IMG/VR virus record: IMGVR_UViG_3300032240_002118
Span: 1 to 30,826 of that record
DNA: 30,826 nt
Reading direction: 5' to 3' (one strand)
From: a virus
The notes beneath the pieces are model-generated. The model ran no database searches. It saw only the letters and a program-made list of their open reading frames with translations, and was not told the DNA's origin. The position numbers and the translations under genes were made by a program. Numbering within the stretch: the stretch's first letter is position 1; each line of letters opens with the position of its first letter. Of this stretch, positions 21,922 to 30,295 are shown piece after piece.

Positions 21922-24648
21922 ATGCCAACAATATTAGAATTATTTAGAGGTTCAAATAAAGATATAACTCCGAACATCCCGGATGAAACCCCTCTGCGTA
22001 AAATATTTCCAAATTCTCCACAAGATAAAGCAGTTCATTCATCCCAAATAAATTTAGTAAAACAAGAACTTAGTGGTATTCGTATAAAAAGTAAGGTGGA
22101 ATTAAACAATCCACTAATTTATGGTAATGAAGCAATTCGTATAGCAACTCGTAGTACATCATCGGTTGAGAAAATGAAACAAGCAACTGGTGGAAGTGCA
22201 GCTAGTGGTGGTTTGATTGGTAAAGCATTAGGAGCAATTACAGGTGGTGGGTTTGGTAAATTTCTTTTTGGAGGTAAAGTAACATCTCTAAATCAAGCAA
22301 GAGATGGTATAAATTCTCGTATAGGTATTCCAGTAAATGCTATACCAACTTATGTAAACAATACCGGTGAGTTACAAGCAGGAATTGAACCTGATACAAT
22401 GATTACACTTTCAAAAATCAGAAATGATGCAAAAGGTACAATTGTTGGTACGTTTTTAAAAAATACTGGTGGTGGAAACCCAAAAACAATTGGTAAACAA
22501 ATATTAGGTCAGGGTATCTCGTTAGTAAAAGATAAATTAAGAAAAGCCCTTTTTGGTAATCCAAATACATTAGGTGCTAATACTGCAGGTGCAACCGATA
22601 AATGGGAATATAGTTCAAAACTACCATATTCAAAACAAATTGATAATGTTAAGTTTAATTCAAAATCAGTAAGTAAAATAGATAAGGGTGCAACTGATAT
22701 TACTAAAAAAGTAACTCAATTACAACTTGATGCTAAAAAGAAATTAGGAGAGGCTAGTGCAAACGCAACTGCATCTTTAAAACAAAAATTAAAAGGGTCT
22801 GCATCACCAACTGCACTTGATGAACTTTTAGAGAAAAAAGATAATGAAAGACTTGAGAATGATAGACCATATAATAAAAAATATAGTTCATATGTAACAT
22901 CGAATAGTACAAAAACTAATTTAAAAATACCAACTACTGAATCTAATGATGTTGATAAAAAGGTAATAGAACTGCGTGAAGATGCAAAAAAGAAATTGGG
23001 TGAATCATCAAAAAATTCAACAGATTTATTAAAAAAGAAATTAAAAGGTACGGAATCTAAACCTGAAATAGATAAAGCAGTTGAAGCAAAAACTAAAACA
23101 ACTACTGCAACTCCAACCACTTATAGTGGAAAATTAGGTGATTATACAAACGAAAAAGTAAGTGAACGTATTGACTTATCATTAGTATCTCCTGTATATG
23201 GAATTGATAGACGAAAAACAAAAGGTGTGTTTGGTACATCACCATATGCATTCAAAGATGTAAAAAATAATACAGGTGCTGTTATGCCAAATGACCCTAC
23301 TCGTCCATATAGTGGAATAGTCGGTGGTACAAAAATTGGTACATTAGAAACTAAGTATGGAATAACAAGTAACAAAGGTGATTTAATCAATAGTTCGTAT
23401 GGAGTAGGTGGAACTCCACTTGGCTATCTTCCTGATGGTGATAAAAAAGATTTAATAACATTTGCAATTGCAGGTGTAAACGATAAACAAAAAGTATATT
23501 TTAGAACATTGGTAACCGGATTAAGTGAAACAGTTTCACCAACGTGGGATTCTGCTAAATTTGTTGGTAATCCATATAGTTATTACACTTATGGTGGAGT
23601 TGAAAGAAGTGTATCCTTACAATTAAAAATGTATTGTATGAACTCAAGTGAATTGGCATCAATGTGGCAAAGAATTCAATTTTTAACAAGTAAGGCATAT
23701 CCAACGATTGATAAGAGTAATTTAGTAAATCCTCCATTTATTGAATTTACATTAGGTAACATATATCAAAATAAAACTGCATTTATAAATTCGCTTTCAT
23801 ATACAATACCAGATGATGGGGTATGGGAAACTGGCATGGATGGTATGCAGTTACCAAAAATAGTTGAGGTACAATTTGAATTTAAATTTGTTGAAAATAT
23901 TGGAGTAGAACATAAATTATATGGAACTGCTATTTCAAAAGAAGCAGTCAAAACAATTAACAATAAAAGGGCTCAACAATCTGGTACTACAACTACTGTA
24001 AATCAACAACCAAAAACAGGTGGTACTGCAGCAACTACAAATAATGGAGGAAAAGCAACAGCATCTCAAGTAGTTCAACCAACAACTCCCCCACCACCAA
24101 TTAATAATGTTGGTGCACCACAAACCGAAGCACCTAAACCACAATCAAAGAGTGGTGGTATGTTAGGAGTAGATTCTACACCAAAATCATTGAATACAGG
24201 AAAACCAGCAGAGACACCAAAACAAAGTAATGACCCTGCTATGTTAACTTCAATTGCAATGAGTTCTCAAACAAAAGAAAGAGAAGATAAAGAAAAAGCA
24301 CTAAAAAAATATGATTCATATCCTGAATGGGTTAGAAGTATATTTGCATATCACGAAACAGGCGGCAGAAAACTTAACGAAATTAAAAAATTAAATGAAA
24401 CAGCGTTTTATTTTGAATGGGTTGATGAAGATGATGATACATACGAGCAAGTAGCACATGCCAAACTTAATGAAGATGGTACATTCCAAAATAATAATAT
24501 TAGTAGTTATTCAAGATGGTGTACAAAATTTAATGATGGAAAAGACCCTTTAAATAAATATTTCCATAATAAAGATGGAAAAATAGCATCTAAGACTGAA
24601 ATGGCAACAGCAAATACACCAAAATCATCAAATCAACTTGGATTTTAA
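21922..24648 (+). CDS. baseplate / distal tail-tube-like structural protein (908 aa)
   Basis: Probably a baseplate component that caps or starts the tube, by analogy with T4 gp48/gp54 and gpU-like proteins. The most diagnostic part is residues about 520-660: VYFRTLVTGLSETVSPTWD, then a YGGVERSVSLQLKMYC strand pair, SSELASMWQRIQFLTSKAYP, PPFIEFTLGNIYQNKTAFIN and LPKIVEVQFEFKFVE. This order (Arg-containing strand, helix, TxG-strand, Pro-Ile/Lys strand) is widespread in tail tube-related proteins. Residues about 255-430 hold two copies of a Lys-rich helical repeat with DAKKKLGE. The section from about 665 to 775 is Pro/Thr/Gln-rich linker, and the last 130 residues form a separate charged domain (YPEWVRSIFAYHETGG, FYFEWVDEDDDTYEQ). 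It is much longer than the T4 counterparts. The gene starts two bases after the tape measure stop. Confidence 0.65.
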   Translation: MPTILELFRGSNKDITPNIPDETPLRKIFPNSPQDKAVHSSQINLVKQELSGIRIKSKVELNNPLIYGNEAIRIATRSTSSVEKMKQATGGSAASGGLIGKALGAITGGGFGKFLFGGKVTSLNQARDGINSRIGIPVNAIPTYVNNTGELQAGIEPDTMITLSKIRNDAKGTIVGTFLKNTGGGNPKTIGKQILGQGISLVKDKLRKALFGNPNTLGANTAGATDKWEYSSKLPYSKQIDNVKFNSKSVSKIDKGATDITKKVTQLQLDAKKKLGEASANATASLKQKLKGSASPTALDELLEKKDNERLENDRPYNKKYSSYVTSNSTKTNLKIPTTESNDVDKKVIELREDAKKKLGESSKNSTDLLKKKLKGTESKPEIDKAVEAKTKTTTATPTTYSGKLGDYTNEKVSERIDLSLVSPVYGIDRRKTKGVFGTSPYAFKDVKNNTGAVMPNDPTRPYSGIVGGTKIGTLETKYGITSNKGDLINSSYGVGGTPLGYLPDGDKKDLITFAIAGVNDKQKVYFRTLVTGLSETVSPTWDSAKFVGNPYSYYTYGGVERSVSLQLKMYCMNSSELASMWQRIQFLTSKAYPTIDKSNLVNPPFIEFTLGNIYQNKTAFINSLSYTIPDDGVWETGMDGMQLPKIVEVQFEFKFVENIGVEHKLYGTAISKEAVKTINNKRAQQSGTTTTVNQQPKTGGTAATTNNGGKATASQVVQPTTPPPPINNVGAPQTEAPKPQSKSGGMLGVDSTPKSLNTGKPAETPKQSNDPAMLTSIAMSSQTKEREDKEKALKKYDSYPEWVRSIFAYHETGGRKLNEIKKLNETAFYFEWVDEDDDTYEQVAHAKLNEDGTFQNNNISSYSRWCTKFNDGKDPLNKYFHNKDGKIASKTEMATANTPKSSNQLGF
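22690..23090 (+). repeat. internal duplication in the 908-residue protein
   Basis: Two diverged copies of a segment, at residues about 260-340 and 345-425, each with the pattern (T/D)KKV, then DAKKKLGE(A/S)S, then (K/Q)KLKG, then a charged stretch and a Tyr-rich end. The DNA is less similar than the protein, so the duplication is old. Confidence 0.6.
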
Positions 24649-24661
24649 AATAAATTAAATT

Positions 24662-24949
24662 ATGTCAAGATATACAAATAATAAAATACAAAAACTCAAA
24701 GATGGTAGGGAAGTCTTCAGAACAAAGATATATCCAAATATACCATTGAGAGATACTGATATTTATGCAGTGACCCAGACGGGTGACAGATTGGATACAC
24801 TTGCACATCAGTTTTACGGAGATTCATCCTTATGGTGGATTATAGCAACTGCTAACAACATTCACGATGCACCATTCGCAGTAAACGATGGAACAATACT
24901 AAGAATACCCGAAAATTATTTAGAAATCGTAAATAACTTTTCAAAATAA
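24662..24949 (+). CDS. LysM-like baseplate protein, T4 gp53-like (95 aa)
   Basis: The central segment (residues about 35-86) is a LysM-type fold as found in baseplate wedge gp53 and in gpX-like tail proteins: YAVTQTGDRLDTLAHQFYGD, then SSLWWIIATANNI, then NDGTILRIP. Asp/Arg-Leu-Asp, the FYGD turn, the WW-IIA-AN helix and the final G-x-x-L-x-IP are all present. At 95 residues it is little more than the LysM domain plus a basic N-terminal arm, shorter than T4 gp53 (196 aa). It probably joins baseplate parts rather than binding peptidoglycan. It sits 13 bases after the 908-residue gene and 7 bases before the hub gene, within one operon. Confidence 0.82.
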   Translation: MSRYTNNKIQKLKDGREVFRTKIYPNIPLRDTDIYAVTQTGDRLDTLAHQFYGDSSLWWIIATANNIHDAPFAVNDGTILRIPENYLEIVNNFSK

Positions 24950-24956
24950 ATAAATT

Positions 24957-27458
24957 ATGCCAGGTTCATTTCCAAATTTATCAAATATATACACCGAATT
25001 AGAAACTACTCTAAAAAGTAGGGCAGGTAATAATAACCCGTGGAATGCAAAAGTAAATCCCGGTGTTAGTGGATTATCTACTTGGATTCGGTTATTATCA
25101 GGTGCATCGCCTAATGGATGTATATTGGAATCAATAAATCCGAATGCAAATGATTTTCAATCAGTCTATGGTTCACTTGGAGGAAGTTATATTGGGCCAG
25201 GTGCAGTAGGTAGAAATTTTAATGGAGATGAAATATTAATACCATCTGGTAAAAGTAGAGCACTTAGACCATCACCAATTATAACATCTATGACTATGGA
25301 TGAAAAAGCTGAAGGTGGTAGTCGATTAGCAACTATTAAAATTCGTGCATTTACAAAAGAACAAGGTGATATATTAGCAGGTTATTTTTTAGAACCAGGA
25401 TTTCATTGTCTATGTGAATGGGGATGGAATACTCAAAAATCAAATGCACAAAAAGTAGGAAGTGGTAATAAAGTAGATTTTTGTGAATTAGTTGCATATG
25501 ACCAATGGTCTACAATAAAAGATAAAAGAATTAAATCTGATTTTACCTATGATGCATTTTTAGGTATTGTAACAGGTGGTGGAATATCATTTGGTGATAA
25601 TGAAAGTTATGAATTGGAAGTAAAATTAACATCAATTGGTAATGTTGCTGAATATATGCAAACTCATAGAGATGCTAATAATACATCAAGTGATGACAAG
25701 GAAAGCGGAAAAACTTTTAAACCAGAGGAAATTGAATCTGCAGTAGGTGATAATAAAATTGGTGCTGCACTTTTCATGCAAATGTTTAATCAACTTCCTG
25801 GTCAAAAAAGAACACCTGAAGTTTATAATTTATGGACTCAACCTAAATGGGCAGATTCTGCTAATTTTGTAAATATGGATAAGGTTGTTGCTGAAACTCT
25901 GAAAGATGCTCTAACCGAATCAGCAGAATTAAAAACAGATAGTGGTAAAGATTTAGAAATACCGAAAGAATTACCACTATTATCAGAACATAAATTTATT
26001 AGATTTGAATTGGCTTGTGAAATTATAAATAAATACCCAATCCAATTAGCACGTAAAGGAAGTTCATGTCCTGGTTACGATACTCGTAGTAAGTTAATCA
26101 ATATTCAAAGTACTTATATTAGTGGATTTCCACATATGTTTTCAACTGACCCTACGAAATTATTTATACCAAATCCAACTACTCCAAATTTTAAATTTTT
26201 AGATGCACTTTCTGCGAAAACCGAAATAACTAAATTTATAGAATTTTCGGCATTAGACGATGCTAAAAACTTTGCTAATATACACCCTGAAGCAGAACTA
26301 ACATCATATCCGTGGCTACAACATGCAGATTCTAGAAAAGACCCTGCTACTGGTAAAGATAGAATAGTTCCATATGCATTTCCAAATACAAGAGGTTTAT
26401 ATGCAAAATCCCCCGCGGATTCTTCATTTATAGCAATACAAGAAAAAGCTAGATTTTGGGGATATCTAAAAGATTTATACATAAACTTTAATTTTTTTGT
26501 AGAATGTATAAGTAAGCCTAACTTTGTAATTAGAGATGTTTTTTATGAAATGTTAAATGGCATGTCGTCTGCATGTAATTCAATTTGGAAATTCCAAATA
26601 CAAGAATGTATTGTACCGAACGCAGCAGGCAAATATGAATTGGCAGTAGTTGATTTAAATTTTTTAGGTGATATCTCAAATAATAGTGGTATTACTACAT
26701 TTCAATCCAGAGGAGTTAAATCACCATTTATTAGTTGTGATTTCTCAGTAGAAGTTCCGGCAGCAATGATGTCATCGGTTGTAAATAATAAATTAAAAGA
26801 TGATAAAGGAAAAACATACGACCATAGTCCTGAATTAAACCCAAGACCTATGAAAGGAACTGTTTTTTCAAGAAGAGAGGATAAAGTAGGAACTGCCTTA
26901 GCAGGAATTCAACAAGCAGAAAAGGATACAACTGAAGACCCACCTGATACATCAAATACAGCTCCTGCAAGAAAATCGGCAGATGAATTGGAAAAGGAAG
27001 CAAAAATAGCTAATTTTGAATTTTTTATAAAAACAGGTGCAGTATATCCTAAAGTACAAAATAGAGAAGCAAAATTAGATATAACAAAATCCTGGTTTGA
27101 TTGGAATAGTAGTAATGATAATACGACAGAAAGTGTTTTAATGGTAGGTGCTTGGAACGATACTTCAGCCCTAAGACAATGTTTTTTAGTTGATAAAGGA
27201 TTAACTCCTATTCAAACTTTACAAAAACAGGCTGATAATAATACTCAAAATCCACCATTTGGTGTTGCTGATTTTGATTTTAAAGTACATGGGGTTAGTG
27301 GATTTAAAGTAGGTGACCAACTTCAAATAGATGGATTACCTGATAAATTCGGTGCACCTAATGTGTTTCAAGTAGTAAAAGTAGACCATACATTAGATGG
27401 TATGACATGGACAACCGATGTTAAAACTAAATTAAGAATAGTAGGTTCAGTTAAATAA
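24957..27458 (+). CDS. baseplate hub / virion structural protein (833 aa)
   Basis: Likely the central baseplate hub, the gp27/gpD-type protein that connects the tube to the spike. The N-terminal quarter has SPIITSMTMDEKAEGGSRLA (residues about 102-121), then TIKIRAFTKEQGDILAGYFL and PGFHCLCEWGWNT (about 148-160). The x-EWGW motif after a hydrophobic turn is typical of large phage hub proteins. The C-terminal 60 residues (VHGVSGFKVGDQLQIDGLPD, then FQVVKVDHTLDGMTWTTDV) match the OB-like end of gpD/gp27-type hubs. The middle (about 300-600) has no recognised domain but includes several Cys and Trp. It is about twice the length of T4 gp27 (391 aa), so the middle is probably an insertion. Neighbouring LysM and tube-like proteins support the call. 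No catalytic lysozyme motif is present. Confidence 0.75.
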   Translation: MPGSFPNLSNIYTELETTLKSRAGNNNPWNAKVNPGVSGLSTWIRLLSGASPNGCILESINPNANDFQSVYGSLGGSYIGPGAVGRNFNGDEILIPSGKSRALRPSPIITSMTMDEKAEGGSRLATIKIRAFTKEQGDILAGYFLEPGFHCLCEWGWNTQKSNAQKVGSGNKVDFCELVAYDQWSTIKDKRIKSDFTYDAFLGIVTGGGISFGDNESYELEVKLTSIGNVAEYMQTHRDANNTSSDDKESGKTFKPEEIESAVGDNKIGAALFMQMFNQLPGQKRTPEVYNLWTQPKWADSANFVNMDKVVAETLKDALTESAELKTDSGKDLEIPKELPLLSEHKFIRFELACEIINKYPIQLARKGSSCPGYDTRSKLINIQSTYISGFPHMFSTDPTKLFIPNPTTPNFKFLDALSAKTEITKFIEFSALDDAKNFANIHPEAELTSYPWLQHADSRKDPATGKDRIVPYAFPNTRGLYAKSPADSSFIAIQEKARFWGYLKDLYINFNFFVECISKPNFVIRDVFYEMLNGMSSACNSIWKFQIQECIVPNAAGKYELAVVDLNFLGDISNNSGITTFQSRGVKSPFISCDFSVEVPAAMMSSVVNNKLKDDKGKTYDHSPELNPRPMKGTVFSRREDKVGTALAGIQQAEKDTTEDPPDTSNTAPARKSADELEKEAKIANFEFFIKTGAVYPKVQNREAKLDITKSWFDWNSSNDNTTESVLMVGAWNDTSALRQCFLVDKGLTPIQTLQKQADNNTQNPPFGVADFDFKVHGVSGFKVGDQLQIDGLPDKFGAPNVFQVVKVDHTLDGMTWTTDVKTKLRIVGSVK

Positions 27459-27460
27459 TT

Positions 27461-27850
27461 ATGAGTATATTAGATTCATATAATAAGTTGGTGAAACCAA
27501 CCACATCGTTACCAAATGATTCATTTGATACCCATATTCCTATGCCATCTAAATTAGATTACACTCGTGGGTATATTACACGATATTTTATAAAAAAGGT
27601 AAATGATATCAATTCCCCTATATTTGAAATCGATTCAAAAACTTATTTAAGATTTCAAACAAATCCTTTATTCAGTCGTTGTTCCTTAAAATGGAGAATA
27701 TCTGGTCCAAAAGAAACTCAATATAGAGAAAATGGTGAGGTATTTGATGTAAATGTAAGTGAATCTAATAGAAGGGCAATAAAATTGGTATATGAAAAAA
27801 TTCCTACTTTAAAATTGTATCTACCTAATTTATTACAATTTTATAAGTGA
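27461..27850 (+). CDS. small baseplate-associated protein (129 aa)
   Basis: Family not recognised. The gene follows the hub stop by two bases and is the last of the long tail operon, so a baseplate role is likely. Residues about 32-60 (YTRGYITRYFIKKVNDINSP) and 64-92 (YLRFQTNPLFSRCSLKWRIS) are rich in Tyr, Arg and Phe and predicted to be beta strands. The last 25 residues (YEKIPTLKLYLPNLLQFYK) are hydrophobic and basic. No membrane segment is expected. The protein is compact and basic, with one Cys. Small proteins with an RGYITRYF-type segment occur beside hub genes in other phages, from memory and not checked. Confidence 0.65.
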   Translation: MSILDSYNKLVKPTTSLPNDSFDTHIPMPSKLDYTRGYITRYFIKKVNDINSPIFEIDSKTYLRFQTNPLFSRCSLKWRISGPKETQYRENGEVFDVNVSESNRRAIKLVYEKIPTLKLYLPNLLQFYK

Positions 27851-27892
27851 TACAAATCATAAAAAAATAATTATTGTTTTTACAAAATATAT

Positions 27893-27902
27893 ATATTTAT
27901 AT
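27893..27902 (+). promoter_or_regulatory. candidate late promoter, ATATTTATAT
   Basis: Exact match to the late-promoter motif, 14 bases before the ATG at 27917, the shortest spacing in the set. If the motif is a -10 element, the leader would be only a few bases long. Confidence 0.55.
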
Positions 27903-27916
27903 AAAACACAAAAGTT

Positions 27917-28693
27917 ATGCAAAAATACAAACACCTTACAACTGAAGAACTTCAACAAATGTCATTTGATTGGAGATACCGAGGCTTCACAGTTTTGGAA
28001 TTATTAACCGAAACGGAAGTAGACGAAATCAATGAAGAATTAGACCGTTTACGTGTCGACCGTAATGAAAAAGAACCGGGAAAATGGCAAGAGTTTGAAC
28101 CTATTATGTATCCACATAAGGAATCAGAAAAAATTGCTAAATTATTCTCACATCCAAAAGTATTAGAAGCAGCAGAATTCCTAATGGAAGGTGGAGTGGT
28201 TGGGTTACAAACTTGGGGTTATTACAAACCAAAAGGTGAATTGGGTAGAGACCAACATCAAAACGCATTCTATACGGGTTGTGGACATAATGAAATTATT
28301 AATACTGCGTTGGCATTAGATAATCACGACCCTGAAAACGGGGCAGTTTGGAACTACGAAGGTTCACATAGATTACCGGTGTTACCAATCGAAGATAACG
28401 AAGAAAGAAAAGCAACTAATACTGATAATTGGAGAAGTGAAAGAGGTAAGAGTTGTGTAATGCCTGAAGGACATAATTTTCGTAAGATTGAAGGATATCT
28501 TAAAAAAGGACAAGTTGCCCTTTTACATTCTCATGTAGTACATGGTTCAGAACCAAATAAAGACCCTAATAGAATGAGACGAAATTTCTTAGGTGGATAT
28601 CTCAAAGAAGGTGCATATTTTCATACTGGAAATCAAATGAAACGAGAAGCAATTGATATGTACGAAATGAGAAAAAAACATTGGGGTGAATAA
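27917..28693 (+). CDS. phytanoyl-CoA dioxygenase (PhyH)-like Fe(II)/2-oxoglutarate oxygenase (258 aa)
   Basis: Matches the PhyH family. The N-terminal YRGFTVLELLTETEVDEINE (residues 21-40) is the usual GF-xVxxxLLT-xE opening. RDQHQNAFYTG at 111-121 aligns with the metal-binding HxD strand. ENGAVWNYEGSHR at 140-152 matches the ENGxLxxxPGSH loop. HSHVVHGSEPN at 204-214 supplies the distal His209, and the Arg-rich MRRNF (220-224) supplies the 2-oxoglutarate Arg. In place of the expected HxD (HQDNFY type) the sequence has His114-Gln-Asn116, so the acidic iron ligand is replaced by Asn. Activity may be altered or lost. PhyH-like genes are frequent in aquatic phages and their substrates are mostly unknown. 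The gene has a late-type promoter and overlaps the next gene by 8 bases. A cytoplasmic product is expected. Confidence 0.85.
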   Translation: MQKYKHLTTEELQQMSFDWRYRGFTVLELLTETEVDEINEELDRLRVDRNEKEPGKWQEFEPIMYPHKESEKIAKLFSHPKVLEAAEFLMEGGVVGLQTWGYYKPKGELGRDQHQNAFYTGCGHNEIINTALALDNHDPENGAVWNYEGSHRLPVLPIEDNEERKATNTDNWRSERGKSCVMPEGHNFRKIEGYLKKGQVALLHSHVVHGSEPNKDPNRMRRNFLGGYLKEGAYFHTGNQMKREAIDMYEMRKKHWGE

Positions 28694-29417
28694 ATACAAA
28701 CATTTATATGTGTTTGGATGTTCTCATTCCTTAAATACTAATTCCATTGATAATACTTGTAAATCTTATGTAGATTTATTAGCGGATAAATTAGGTATAT
28801 TGACTGAAAATGTATACAATTATGCAATAAATGGTAGTTCAAATACTGAGAATTTATATTATCTAAATTCATTATATAGTAATATTAAATTCATACATCA
28901 AAATGACGATGTTGAATATAATAAGTATGGTAAAATATTACCCAGAAAATTGTATAATAATTCATTAATAATTTTTCAATTAACGTATTGGCACCGAATA
29001 GCTTTTCAACATTCAATTTTAAAAAAAAATGGAATAAATAGAATAGTTCCGTTTGGGCCATATAGACGATTTGATACAGAACCTCCATTTTACGATAAAG
29101 ATTTAAATACGTTTTGTGATATATACTATAATAAATTATCACATACCGAAATATTAGAAATAAATTTAATAGTATCCTTATATCATACATTAAAAAATAT
29201 TAATACTGAAAATAATAGTATAAATTCATTATTACTTTCATGGGATACCTTATCAATAAATTCATTGGATAGTTATATATCTAAAAATTTAAATAATTTA
29301 CAGCAATTGAGTATAGATAAAAAGTGGACATGCCACTCTGAATTGAATAATAACGATTTACACCTTACACCTAATGGTAATAAGGAATTTTCAGAGTATT
29401 TGTACTTGCAAATGTAA
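28686..29417 (+). CDS. SGNH/GDSL-like hydrolase family protein (243 aa)
   Basis: Starts at GTG 28686 inside the end of the PhyH-like gene (8-base overlap), giving MNKYKHLYVFGCSHS. No ATG is available before the first motif, which supports this start and suggests translational coupling. Motifs in order: block I FGCSHS (residues 10-15, nucleophile Ser13), block II YAINGSSN (46-53, Gly50), a block III-like IIFQLTYWHR (95-104), and block V DLHLTPNG (224-231, Asp224 and His226). These are the Ser, Gly, Asn/Gln and Asp-His positions of SGNH hydrolases, which remove acyl groups or cut esters in glycans and lipids. There is no signal peptide. The middle is Asn-rich and the gene is more AT-rich than its neighbours, perhaps acquired separately. 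A strong terminator follows. Confidence 0.75.
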   Translation: MNKYKHLYVFGCSHSLNTNSIDNTCKSYVDLLADKLGILTENVYNYAINGSSNTENLYYLNSLYSNIKFIHQNDDVEYNKYGKILPRKLYNNSLIIFQLTYWHRIAFQHSILKKNGINRIVPFGPYRRFDTEPPFYDKDLNTFCDIYYNKLSHTEILEINLIVSLYHTLKNINTENNSINSLLLSWDTLSINSLDSYISKNLNNLQQLSIDKKWTCHSELNNNDLHLTPNGNKEFSEYLYLQM

Positions 29418-29438
29418 TCAATTCATTACCAATATATT

Positions 29439-29470
29439 ATAACCCGTTGATTTTCAATGGGTTATTTTTT
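29439..29470 (+). terminator. rho-independent terminator, end of structural block
   Basis: Stem ATAACCCGTTGA (29439-29450) with TCAATGGGTTAT (29454-29465), 12 pairs including one G-T, loop TTT and a T-run to 29470. It separates the late structural genes from the right-end genes. Confidence 0.93.
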
Positions 29471-29503
29471 GTCATAAAAAAAGTAAAAATAAATGATAAA
29501 ATA

Positions 29504-29540
29504 TTTGGAAATATGGAAAATAATGTGTAGTTTAGCTTTA
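29504..29540 (+). promoter_or_regulatory. promoter class 2, copy 1
   Basis: TTTGG (29504-29508), then 24 bases, then TAGCTTTA (29533-29540), continuing as TAAGATTAAGAGATA. The spacing is identical in all three copies. TAGCTTT(A/G) fits the Bacteroidota -7 box TAnnTTTG. The leader ends ACTTAAAATATAAA just before the ATG. Confidence 0.7.
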
Positions 29541-29580
29541 TAAGATTAAGAGATACTAAAACACTTAAAATATAAAAGAT

Positions 29581-29985
29581 ATGACAACTGAAATTTCTCA
29601 CCGCGATTCTTTAATTCAACTTTATTCTGATTACCATAAAGAGGCTTATGGTTATCGTCCCACTTACAACTATTCTCTCTTAACAACGGAGGAGTTGGAG
29701 GCTGATTATGAGACATTCGGCCGTATTTGTAAGGAGAATGCCGAAGAGGAGACTAAAGCTGAGAAATTAGCAATTAAGAAATTTAATGAGACAATTAACA
29801 AGATGGTTAAAATGGGTGCCAACAACACCAAAACCGCCCTTCGTTGGATTTGTGAGGCTGGAGTTGAAGAAGATGGCTGGGATATGGATTTCTTTTTATG
29901 GAAAATGGGTATTTCTAAATATAGTTCAGAGGGCTCGGTAATCCATAATAAATTACTACCATTTTGGAGAAAAGCTCTAAAATAA
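29581..29985 (+). CDS. hypothetical protein, right-end early-type gene (134 aa)
   Basis: Family not recognised. It is acidic and Glu/Lys-rich. Residues about 45-80 (TTEELEADYETFGRICKE, then ENAEEETKAEKLAIKKF) are predicted helical, and WICEAGVEEDGWDMDFFLWK at 97-116 has four Trp/Phe residues with an acidic turn. No signal peptide, membrane segment or DNA-binding motif is obvious. Codons such as GAG and GCC are more frequent than in the fibre genes. It is preceded by the first of three near-identical promoter-leaders and follows the terminator that ends the structural block. It is therefore likely to be an early or middle gene, perhaps one that acts on the host. The function is unknown. Confidence 0.7.
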   Translation: MTTEISHRDSLIQLYSDYHKEAYGYRPTYNYSLLTTEELEADYETFGRICKENAEEETKAEKLAIKKFNETINKMVKMGANNTKTALRWICEAGVEEDGWDMDFFLWKMGISKYSSEGSVIHNKLLPFWRKALK

Positions 29986-29996
29986 TTAATAAATTA

Positions 29997-30033
29997 TTTG
30001 GAAAATTGAGAAAAAAGCTGTATATTAGCTGTA
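29997..30033 (+). promoter_or_regulatory. promoter class 2, copy 2
   Basis: TTTGG (29997-30001), 24 bases, TAGCTGTA (30026-30033), then TAAGATTGAAAGATATA and ACTTAAAATATAAA before the ATG at 30073. It is nearly identical to copy 1 over the second half of the leader. Confidence 0.7.
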
Positions 30034-30072
30034 TAAGATTGAAAGATATATAAAACTTAAAATATAAACGTT

Positions 30073-30294
30073 ATGATGAGTAGAATTGATATTAATGCAT
30101 TAAAGAAAATTGAAGAGGTATTTGGTTATTTTGATATTGACCAATCATTTGGTTCAAATGAGGTATATTTTCGATTTGGATATTGGGATAGAGTTGATGT
30201 GAAAAAATTAGAGGAAATCGTAGGACAATCAGTTGAAGAACGAGATGATTACGATGAGGATTGTGGATATCAATTTTGTTATATGTTAAAATAA
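30073..30294 (+). CDS. small acidic hypothetical protein (73 aa)
   Basis: Family not recognised. A very acidic C-terminal third (VEERDDYDEDCGYQFCYM, residues 54-71) follows a helix (ALKKIEEVFGYF) and a strand pair (NEVYFRFGYWDRVDV). There are two Cys near the C-terminus. The length is typical of early phage proteins that bind and alter host enzymes, but this is only an analogy. ATG at 30073 is followed at once by a second ATG. The first is chosen because the conserved leader places the start there. The third promoter copy begins two bases after its stop codon, so the gene spacing is minimal. Confidence 0.65.
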   Translation: MMSRIDINALKKIEEVFGYFDIDQSFGSNEVYFRFGYWDRVDVKKLEEIVGQSVEERDDYDEDCGYQFCYMLK

Positions 30295-30295
30295 A

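Noticed and set aside
14632-27902. T4-type late promoters (TATAAATA) on the - strand, since the motif core is its reverse complement
   Set aside because: All genes are on the + strand and the spacing to their starts is consistent, so a sense-strand reading is simpler.
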